From positions 1-7,181 of the forward strand of contig DASC01000171.1 of assembly GCA_002503595.1 (NCBI GenBank): DNA of 7,181 nt. Direction: 5' to 3'. Below, one piece after another: positions 1 through 5,684 of this stretch. The notes below the pieces were generated by a model. That model did no database searches. It was not told the origin of the DNA and worked only from the letters and a program-made list of their open reading frames with translations. The position numbers were made by a program, and so were the translations under genes. The first letter of the stretch is position 1. Each line of letters opens with the position of its first letter. This DNA comes from Candidatus Methanogaster sp. UBA203 (GTDB lineage: Archaea > Halobacteriota > Methanosarcinia > Methanosarcinales > Methanogasteraceae).

Positions 1-819
1 CATCTCTTCCGAGACGAGTCTCAAGCCTCTTCCAACAGGGAGGGGTAATTGACCGAAGTACTCAAGCCATCTGGTCATATCCATATCTCGTTCCCGAACG
101 TTCTGGATGGCACTGTAAAAGGTGGCTCGGTCCCGGTCGTAATACTCGCTGATGGTAAAGAGTCGCTTGAAGTCGTAACCAGCCCGGTATAGGCAGAGCG
201 TCGAGAGCAACCTGGAAGTGCGACCGTTGCCATCCCGGAAGGGGTGGACATGCACCAGCTGGAACTGGGCGACGCCGCTTGCCAGTACCGGATGTGTTTC
301 CTTTTCGCTATTTAGCCATTCTACAAGAGTCTCTATCATCCCGGATACTTCTTCAGGTGGCGGAGGTGTGTAGATGATGTCACCTGTGGCGGAGTTGACG
401 ACGTAGTTTTGGACATTGCGGTATTCGCCAGGCGTTGCCGCGCCGCCACGTACACCCTCGACCAATCACTTGTGGATCTCAAGGATAAGCTCCCCGATTA
501 TGTCTTCGCCGCTGTCGAGATATTCTGAAACGAAATCGAATGCCCGGCGATAGTTCAAAAGTTCCCTGACATCGCCCGGATCTACGTTTGATACGTCTTC
601 TCCAGCCAGCAGACGACTGGCTTGATCCAGAGTAAGCTGTGTTCCTTCGATATGCGTGGTATGATGCGCCTCCAGAACAAGCGCCCTATCACTCATGGAA
701 CGGATCCAGTCATCCGATAGCTCAGCCGCTTCCAGAAAACCTCTTGCACGCTCGATCATGGTGAGACCTGACGTGATCCCGTTCGTGATGGTGAATTTCG
801 GTTGGAATCTTCCGGTCAT
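1..819 (-). pseudogene. fic: Fic-family protein (Fic/DOC AMPylator-type), interrupted by an in-frame TGA; C-terminus off window
   Basis: Fic enzymes transfer a nucleotide phosphate moiety, usually AMP from ATP, onto hydroxyl side chains of target proteins. Codons 1-117 (819-469) encode the Fic N-terminal region with the inhibitory-helix motif TTHIEG at residues 54-59, fitting [S/T]xxxE[G/N]. A TGA follows at 468-466. The same frame then stays open for 155 codons to the window edge and resumes at once with the conserved stretch LVEGVRGG...PGEYR. The catalytic motif HPFRDGNGRTSR lies at residues 192-203 (246-211), with catalytic His192. Every motif residue is present, so a single codon separates the two halves. 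The start is the ATG at 819-817, which overlaps the hsdS TGA as ATGA and has GAGGAG 8 nt upstream. The gene is the last visible member of the hsd operon, where Fic passengers are known. It may be a recent nonsense pseudogene, an assembly error, or two products if the TTG straight after the stop is used. The Fic assignment is secure; functional status is not. Confidence 0.85.
466..468 (-). other. In-frame TGA splitting fic
   Basis: The context reads I-H-K-stop-L-V-E-G-V-R-G, where intact Fic proteins normally have an unbroken helix of the type IHxLLVEGVRG. Reading frame and homology are the same on both sides, so a single base substitution (for example from TTA, CGA or AGA) explains it. A TTG at 465-463 directly follows and could in principle allow reinitiation. 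Confidence 0.8.
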
Positions 820-1416
820 GAAACCAACTCCTCTCTTACATCGATCTTTCCGGTCACTGCGGCGGAGATTAGGGCTGTGCGGTATTCGCGGAGTTTTTCA
901 ATCGACTTCTCGATTTTTCGTTGCAATGTTTCATAGTTGCCAGTTTCTTTCTGGATAAAATAAACGATCTCGTGCTGTTCCCTCTGTGATGGGCATGGGA
1001 TTCGGATCTCGAAAAACGCCTCTGGATATAAACGGAGGCGTGACAACCAAACACCCTTCGAATGGCATATAACCTCCGCAACGAACTGTCCAGTCCTGAA
1101 CAGATAATCATAGAAGCTGGGTTCGTTCTCCTCACTGCGAAACTGATATACGTTGTAGGATGGGCTGACAATCCCTCGCTCTGGCGCGATACCCATAGCA
1201 CCCATCCACGCCCACATCGTATTTATGACCAAGTCCCCCGCTTCACATTTCTTATACCCTTCTAAAGACTCAGCCATAAACATGGTGACGTTTTTTTCTG
1301 ACCTGCGCGTAACTCCCGTTATGTGTGAAACAGTGAGGAGCGTCTCTTCACCAGTTGTTGAGCGATCATTAGCTTCTCGAAATAGCAATTTGGATCTGTA
1401 AACACACCAATGCTCA

Positions 1417-1449
1417 GGCACCTCCCCCAGCCAGTCGACCCCGGAGTCC
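1417..1449. repeat. Direct repeat copy A within hsdS, start of recognition domain 2
   Basis: This 33-nt segment matches 2058-2090 at 28 of 33 positions in the same orientation. It encodes the DSGVDWLGEVP part that opens the second target-recognition domain. Such internal HsdS repeats reflect the two-fold architecture of the protein and can be sites of recombination between domains. Confidence 0.8.
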
Positions 1450-1968
1450 TTCATGGGCTCATCCGGATCCAGCCCATTGGTAACGGCGTGGCTGATGAGC
1501 GCGGCGCGTTTCTCCTGCAGGAGCTCGATCTGCCGCTCCTTCTTCGCGATGAGCGCATCGATGCGCCCGGTCTCGCGATCGAGGAAGGCGGCGATGGCGC
1601 GCTGTTCTGAGATCGACGGTGTGGCGAGGCAAACACCTTCCAGATTTCCTCGACCAAGTTCTTTGAAAGTAGAACCTTGCCCCAACGATTCTAACTCTAA
1701 TCTGGCTGCCAGAAGTTGATAGTAAAAAAAGTGGCTATCATCATCGGCACGAAACACTAAACAACGGCAGCCTTGATTGGTGCACATATCAGTTCCGGCA
1801 ATCGCTAAATGCCCAATCGGAGCGCGGGTGGAAAGAACGAGACTGCCAGAAGGAGCCATTGATGTGCCACAGCTATTGTAACCCTCCATCGTGATCAGTC
1901 TCTGGGTGGCTCGCAGGGTATTGTCTTTTAATCGACCAAGATCGTCAGGCGTTGCCCAAGGTATGTCG

Positions 1969-1974
1969 CCCCCC
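1969..1974 (-). other. G6 homopolymer at the hsdS frameshift
   Basis: Six Gs on the coding strand (Cs on the given strand) sit exactly where HsdS homology passes from one frame to another. Seven Gs, or four, would join the frames. The other frame could start on the TTG at 1976-1974, but this lies in the middle of a conserved motif, so it is not a natural start. Confidence 0.75.
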
Positions 1975-2057
1975 AATAATCTAACATCCCACTTTTTGGA
2001 GTTGAGCCATTGAGCGTCTTAAATGTGCGCTTCAGAGCTTTTATCACCCAGCCCTCC

Positions 2058-2090
2058 GGCACCTCTCCCAACCACTCGACCCCAGAATCC
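2058..2090. repeat. Direct repeat copy B within hsdS, start of recognition domain 1
   Basis: This is the partner of 1417-1449, encoding DSGVEWLGEVP near the HsdS N-terminus. The five differences are mostly at third codon positions (only E/D changes the protein), which indicates selection on the peptide. Confidence 0.8.
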
Positions 2091-2148
2091 CAATAAGCAG
2101 GATACCGCTTCCACCTGCCCCCCTCCGCCTCCAGAGCAAGCCCGGAAC

Positions 2149-3237
2149 TCATTCCGCCCCCTCCCGCACCGCAATCTGTTCGCGAGCCAGCCGGATCGCC
2201 TCATGCAGTTTCGCCTCAAGCAGCCGCCGTGGCGGCAGGTCGGTCAGGTACTCAGCGACATACATCCCGCTCTCTTCCAGCCGCAAAAGCTCCACATGCT
2301 CATGAGACTTCTCAGCGCACAGTATCAGTCCAAGCGGCATCTCTTCGCGCTCCCGCTTCTCATATTTATCCAGCCAGCGCAGGTACAGCTCCATCTGACC
2401 TTTGTCTGCCGCCTGAAACTTTCCCAGCTTGAGTTCGATCGCAACCAGACGGCGCATCCCACGATGGTAAAAGAGCAAATCAAGATAGTAATCCTCGTTA
2501 TCGATGGTTATCCGCTTCTGACGAGACACGAAGCTGAAATCGGTGCCAAGTTCGAGGAGAAAACGCTCAAGCTCCTTTAAGATTGCCGATTCCAGGTCCC
2601 GTTCGCTGTAGGTGTCTGAGAGACCCAGGAAATCAAGCAGGTATGGATCGCGAAAAACCAGATCAGGGGTCATGCGGTCATCGTTACGCAGGAAATCCAG
2701 TTCCTGCCTCGCGAGTTCCGCAGGCTTTCTGGAGATCGCGGTACGTTCATATAACATACCGTTGATTTTCTCCCGCAGTGTCCGGACGCTCCATCGCTCA
2801 ACACGGCACATCTCTGCATAGAACTCGCGTTGCAATGGCTCCTTCATAGGGATGAGTGCGACAAAGTGGGTCCAGCTCAATTGTCGTGTCAGTGATACGA
2901 CAATCTGTTGATCAGGGAACACCTCGGCAAACTGGATCATCCGCCGCAGGTTTTTCTCTGAAAACCCTTTCCCATACTCAGCAGTCAATTCTGCACTCAG
3001 TGCGTGCACAATCTGTCTGCCGTACTGGGCACGCTCATTACCAAGGATATCGGTTTTAATGCGATTTCCCACATTCCAGTACAATGTAACCAGCGCGGCA
3101 TTAGCAGTTTGTGCAAATCGGGATTTTGCCGACTCTATTAGCTCTCTGATATCCTCTAAAAGTATTCCATCTACAATAACGGAAGAATCGGTATTTTTAG
3201 GGACTATGTCTGTGGATTTTTGAGAGCGCTTTGTCAT
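2149..3237 (-). CDS. PD-(D/E)XK nuclease, DUF1016/YhcG family
   Basis: The 362-residue protein has the two-part layout of the YhcG/DUF1016 family. An N-terminal helical DNA-binding-like domain (about 25-170) contains TLYWNVGNRI, YGRQIVHALS and GFSEKNLRRM, and a C-terminal nuclease fold spans about 190-345. The likely metal-binding and catalytic residues are Asp253 (YYLDLLFYH), Glu268 and Lys270 (VAIELKLG) and Gln281, giving a complete D-ExK-Q signature, so the nuclease is probably active. Length is normal and there is no signal peptide or membrane segment, so it should act in the cytoplasm. The start ATG at 3237-3235 is backed by a GGTGA ribosome-binding site 4 nt upstream (3246-3242), and it overlaps the stop of the small upstream ORF as ATGA. 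Its own TGA overlaps the hsdS ATG. Family members are often found within type I restriction-modification loci, where they are suspected to help in defence or DNA processing. No specific substrate can be read from the sequence. Confidence 0.93.
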   Translation of the reverse strand: MTKRSQKSTDIVPKNTDSSVIVDGILLEDIRELIESAKSRFAQTANAALVTLYWNVGNRIKTDILGNERAQYGRQIVHALSAELTAEYGKGFSEKNLRRMIQFAEVFPDQQIVVSLTRQLSWTHFVALIPMKEPLQREFYAEMCRVERWSVRTLREKINGMLYERTAISRKPAELARQELDFLRNDDRMTPDLVFRDPYLLDFLGLSDTYSERDLESAILKELERFLLELGTDFSFVSRQKRITIDNEDYYLDLLFYHRGMRRLVAIELKLGKFQAADKGQMELYLRWLDKYEKREREEMPLGLILCAEKSHEHVELLRLEESGMYVAEYLTDLPPRRLLEAKLHEAIRLAREQIAVREGAE

Positions 3238-3416
3238 GCAGTCACCTTTTTAACCCTTACAACACCTAAATTCCTGCAACCATAGATGATATTAGCATGA
3301 TTCTGCCCCATCAGTGCCGACACTATTACATTGCAGACTACGAACGCTCTGCGCCTCTCTGCGCCCTCTGCGGTTTGTATTCTTTCCACCGGTATCCAGT
3401 CGTAACGTACCATCAC
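3234..3416 (-). CDS. Small ORF (60 codons) bridging hsdM and the nuclease, function unknown
   Basis: I do not recognise this product. The frame starts with GTG at 3416-3414, overlapping the hsdM stop as GTGA, or with the ATG three bases on. It ends with a TGA that overlaps the nuclease ATG as ATGA. A GAGGGG stretch 5 nt before the GTG could serve as ribosome-binding site. The peptide is basic (RRR, VRVKK) with a mildly hydrophobic middle (VVCNVIVSALMG) that is too short to call a membrane helix. Residues around QTAEGAERRR are read from the imperfect CTCTGCGC repeat cluster at 3347-3373. For a gene: exact 4-nt overlaps on both sides, as elsewhere in this operon. Against it: no known family, short length, and a repeat that could keep the frame open by chance. 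It could equally be an untranslated spacer carrying a dispersed repeat. Confidence 0.35.
   Translation of the reverse strand: MMVRYDWIPVERIQTAEGAERRRAFVVCNVIVSALMGQNHANIIYGCRNLGVVRVKKVTA
3242..3246 (-). promoter_or_regulatory. Strong ribosome-binding site of the YhcG-like nuclease
   Basis: GGTGA lies 4 nt before the ATG at 3237 and matches the archaeal 16S anti-Shine-Dalgarno. It fixes the nuclease start and suggests independent loading as well as coupling to the ORF before it. Confidence 0.6.
3347..3373. repeat. Three imperfect copies of CTCTGCGC, part of a dispersed-type repeat
   Basis: CTCTGCGC occurs at 3347-3354 and 3357-3364, and CTCTGCGG at 3366-3373, with spacings of 10 and 9 nt. 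On the other strand this reads as AGAGGCGCAGAG-like sequence. Similar CTCTGCG-type clusters recur in intergenic regions of many environmental bacterial and archaeal genomes (recalled, not searched). It lies in the gap between hsdM and the nuclease. Confidence 0.6.
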
Positions 3417-5446
3417 ACCATCCCCTCAAGCATCCCGGCAATCTCCTTCTCGATACCTTTCAGGTCCGCCTCGATCTCCTCAAGCGGTCGTGGCGGGGTG
3501 TATTTGTAGAAGTAGCGGTTGAAGTTGATCTCATAGCCAACCCGGGTCTTTGATTCGTCCACCCATGCATCGGGCACATGCGGCAGTACCTCACGAGCCA
3601 TGTACTCGGCGATCTCTTCCGTAAGCGGTACGTTCTCGTAATCACGCAGTTCCAAATCGGGCTCTAGGTTGCCCTTTTTGTCGGCGCATATCTCCGCGGT
3701 CTCGTCCCACTCAGAAAGCGCCATCAGAATGGCTTTAAATAACTGCGGAGCGACCTTCACACCAGAGTCCTGAAACGCGCCTCTCAAGAGCTTCGTAAAC
3801 TCGTCGCGGTTCTTGATCACGCCGCTCGAAGAGGGTGAGCGTGTACCAAGCGCGTCCAGAATCGACTGCTGCATCTTCGCACCGGTAGCGATCTCAGCCC
3901 GGGCTTTCTCCCGATCCTTGCGCTTCTTGCTGGTTGCCAGATTAACAAACTGTTTGGCTTCCCGGACCTTCGAAAGCCTCTCATCGTTTACCGCAAAGTT
4001 AAGCCGCAGGGGTCGCTCCACAGTGATGCGCTGGTAGCCGAAGTCGGCGTTGTCAAATATCCTCACGTGCTCGCCCTCAGTAAAATCGCCGTAGAGGCGG
4101 GTGATCTCAGCGATATGATCCGGTTTGCCGTCGCGCCCGTCGCCTATTTCGTTGCGTTTGTTGCCAAGGCTCTTTCGCATCTTCGTAAAAAATCCTGTGG
4201 CATCGATGAGCTGGATCTTGCCCCGGCGGTCTTCCTCCTTGCGGTTGGTCACGATCCAGAGATAGGTGCTGATGCCGGTGTTGTAGAAGAGCTGGTCCGG
4301 AAGCGCTACAATCGCTTCAAGCCAGTCGTTCTCGATGATCCACTGCCGGATATTGCTCTCACCCGATCCAGCTGATCCTGTGAAGAGAGGCGAGCCGTTA
4401 AAGACGATTGAGAGCCGCGTACCCCCCTCTTCCGGATCCTTCATCTTGCTGATCTGATGCTGGAGGAATAAAAACGCGCCATCATTGATACGCGGCAGTC
4501 CTGCGCCGAACCGCCCTCCGAACCCCTGTTCTTCATGCTCATTCCGGATAAAATTCTGCTGGGGCTTCCACTCTACGCCAAATGGCGGGTTAGCCAGCAT
4601 GTAATCGAAGCTCTTATCCGCAAAATGGTCGTCTGTGAAACTGTCTCCAAACCGGATGTTGTCAAGGCTCTGACCCTTGATCATCATATCCGACCCGCAA
4701 ATGGCATAAGCCGGTCCGTTATAATCCTGAGCAAATACCTCAAGCCGGGCATCCGGGTTTAATTCATGCAAATACTCCTCAGAAACTGACAGCATCCCAC
4801 CAGTCCCGGCTGCCGGGTCGTAAAGTGTCTTTACGATACCTCGGGTGGTCAGGATGTCGCTGTCAGGAGCAAAGATCAGGTTAACCATCAGCCTGATGAC
4901 CTCCCGCGGGGTGAAGTGGTCGCCAGCTTCCTCGTTGCTGGCTTCATTGAACCGCCGGATGAGTTCCTCGAAGATGTATCCCATCTCGATGTTTGGCACC
5001 TTATCCGGGTGCAGGTCAATTTCACTGAACTTTGAGACTATCTGGTACAGGCGGTCCGCCTTATCCAATTTAGCGATATGTTCCTCAAAACCAAAATGAT
5101 CGATTATATCGCGGGCACGGCTTGAGAAACTCTTGATATACTGGGTCAGGTTTGCTGCGATGTTATCCGGGTCGCCTTTCAATTTCTCGAAGGTGAAGGG
5201 ACTCGTATTGTGGAAAGACTGCCCGGTAGCCCGGTCGAGAAATGGTTCTATGTTCGTAATTTTACCATCTTGCCGGCTTTTGTATTCTTTAATCACTTCA
5301 TCTTTAGTAGGCTCAAGCACACAGTCAAGACGGCGCAACACAGTCAATGGCAGCATGACATCCTTGTACTGGTTGGGGCGGTATGGTCCCCGCAACAGAT
5401 CCGCCACAGACCAGATGAAGCTGACCTTCTCGTTAAAGTTGTTCAC
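3413..5446 (-). CDS. hsdM: Type I restriction-modification DNA methyltransferase subunit HsdM
   Basis: HsdM transfers a methyl group from S-adenosylmethionine to the N6 of adenine in the target chosen by HsdS, protecting host DNA. The 677-residue protein begins with the HsdM N-terminal helical domain (about 1-150, FIWSVADLLRGPYRPNQYKD). The N6-methylase domain follows, with GDHFTPREV at 176-184, the cofactor-binding motif DPAAGTGGM at 210-218 and the catalytic NPPF at 286-289. The C-terminal part (about 480-677), with DYENVPLTEEI and GYEINFNRYFYKY, is the region that contacts partner subunits. All key residues are present, and the length suits the long HsdM subgroup. The start is GTG at 5446-5444, since a TAA lies in frame a short way upstream. 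GGTG sits 5 nt before it, and a TATA-like element lies about 40 nt upstream. It is the first gene of the coupled operon; the stop overlaps the start of the small ORF. The gene looks intact, in contrast to hsdS. Confidence 0.96.
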   Translation of the reverse strand: MNNFNEKVSFIWSVADLLRGPYRPNQYKDVMLPLTVLRRLDCVLEPTKDEVIKEYKSRQDGKITNIEPFLDRATGQSFHNTSPFTFEKLKGDPDNIAANLTQYIKSFSSRARDIIDHFGFEEHIAKLDKADRLYQIVSKFSEIDLHPDKVPNIEMGYIFEELIRRFNEASNEEAGDHFTPREVIRLMVNLIFAPDSDILTTRGIVKTLYDPAAGTGGMLSVSEEYLHELNPDARLEVFAQDYNGPAYAICGSDMMIKGQSLDNIRFGDSFTDDHFADKSFDYMLANPPFGVEWKPQQNFIRNEHEEQGFGGRFGAGLPRINDGAFLFLQHQISKMKDPEEGGTRLSIVFNGSPLFTGSAGSGESNIRQWIIENDWLEAIVALPDQLFYNTGISTYLWIVTNRKEEDRRGKIQLIDATGFFTKMRKSLGNKRNEIGDGRDGKPDHIAEITRLYGDFTEGEHVRIFDNADFGYQRITVERPLRLNFAVNDERLSKVREAKQFVNLATSKKRKDREKARAEIATGAKMQQSILDALGTRSPSSSGVIKNRDEFTKLLRGAFQDSGVKVAPQLFKAILMALSEWDETAEICADKKGNLEPDLELRDYENVPLTEEIAEYMAREVLPHVPDAWVDESKTRVGYEINFNRYFYKYTPPRPLEEIEADLKGIEKEIAGMLEGMV

Positions 5447-5480
5447 GTTTACACCATTCCTTTAGTTTATCATTTTTCAT

Positions 5481-5492
5481 AGTTATATTTTT
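5481..5492 (-). promoter_or_regulatory. Putative archaeal promoter (TATA element) for the hsd operon
   Basis: On the minus strand AAAAATATAACT is preceded by ACAAAA, which fits an archaeal BRE followed by a TATA box. The centre is about 41 nt before the hsdM GTG. A start of transcription some 26 nt downstream would give a leader of about 14 nt that still contains the GGTG ribosome-binding site (5455-5452). The element stands out as an AT-rich island (5461-5500) in GC-rich surroundings. No start site can be seen directly. Confidence 0.45.
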
Positions 5493-5523
5493 GTAGTTTA
5501 GCCGCTCAGCCTCGCCTTCATCA

Positions 5524-5547
5524 TCCGGAGACTGCCCGAGTCCCCCG
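5524..5547 (-). other. GC-rich hairpin in the herA-hsdM spacer
   Basis: The arms CCGGAGACT and AGTCCCCCGG (given strand) pair over about nine positions with one bulged base and one G-U pair in the minus-strand transcript, closing a 5-nt loop. No U-run follows on the minus strand, so it is not a classic terminator. Confidence 0.5.
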
Positions 5548-5592
5548 GCTCGCGTCCATGTTGCCAGCACTGTCACGATCCGCCTCCGGAAA

Positions 5593-5620
5593 CCATTGTG
5601 GCGTGCATGAAACCACACGG
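5593..5620 (-). other. Second hairpin in the herA-hsdM spacer
   Basis: CCATTGTGG and CCACACGG (given strand) can form an 8-bp stem with one bulge and an 11-nt loop. It is weaker than the neighbouring hairpin and also lacks a U-run. Confidence 0.35.
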
Positions 5621-5684
5621 TCGTTGCACGGTACGCTTTGCTTGTATATGCGGCAGAAGACTCCGCCACTTGTAACGGGGGAAG

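Larger units (their letters stand above)
816..2152 (-). pseudogene. hsdS: Type I restriction-modification specificity subunit HsdS, frameshifted
   Basis: HsdS recognises the bipartite DNA target and tethers HsdM (and HsdR). Two frames carry one protein: 2152 to about 1975 encodes the N-terminus through NGSTPKSG...DYWG, and about 1974 to 816 continues with GDIPWATPDDLG. Adding one G to the six-G tract gives the family-typical YWGGDIPW and a 445-residue product, a normal HsdS length. On the repaired protein, target-recognition domain 1 spans about 35-178. The central conserved helix with SEQRAIAAFLDRET and a coiled-coil-like segment spans about 180-225, recognition domain 2 spans about 238-386, and the second conserved helix (PSQREQHEIVYFIQ...) about 387-434. 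The start ATG (2152-2150) overlaps the nuclease stop as ATGA and has a GGGAGGGGG ribosome-binding site ending 4 nt upstream. As written, the first frame stops at 1928 after 74 residues, so no functional subunit is expected unless slippage occurs. The family call is secure; whether the lesion is biological cannot be told from one sequence. Confidence 0.9.
5500..5684 (-). other. GC-rich, hairpin-rich spacer between herA and hsdM, no confident gene
   Basis: This segment follows the herA stop and precedes the AT-rich promoter region. It holds two inverted repeats (5524-5547 and 5593-5620). A frame from a GTG at 5669 stays open for 78 codons through it, ending at 5433 inside hsdM. That peptide (arginine-rich, with WFHARHNGFRRRI) matches no family I can name and lacks a visible ribosome-binding site. 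The stretch could be an untranslated region, a small structured RNA, or a remnant of something older. I see no tRNA fold, no group II intron domain V and no U-tract terminator. Confidence 0.4.

Noticed and set aside
466..468. TGA recoded as an amino acid (selenocysteine or an altered code)
   Set aside because: TGA ends herA, hsdM, the nuclease and hsdS in coupled overlaps here, so it works as a stop; no selenocysteine insertion element is visible, and Fic has no Cys/Sec at that site.
816..1976. Independent gene starting at TTG 1976 as a short HsdS
   Set aside because: The start would lie in the middle of the conserved YWGGDIPW motif, and the missing N-terminus is present just upstream in another frame; a frameshift explains both.
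2023..2580. 185-codon plus-strand ORF
   Set aside because: It lies opposite hsdS and the nuclease, is rich in Pro, Gln and Leu in a way typical of antisense reading, and has no family resemblance.
5433..5480. 15-residue leader peptide starting at the ATG at 5480 before hsdM
   Set aside because: It would overlap the hsdM start, has no ribosome-binding site in front, and begins within the expected promoter spacing, so it is probably not transcribed.
5500..5523. C/D-box sRNA (ATGATGA followed by CTGA on the minus strand)
   Set aside because: The C-like and D-like boxes are only 8 nt apart and there is no convincing second C'/D pair or closing stem.
5500..5684. Group II intron remnant or tRNA
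   Set aside because: No domain V hairpin, no intron boundary sequence and no cloverleaf with a T-loop could be found.
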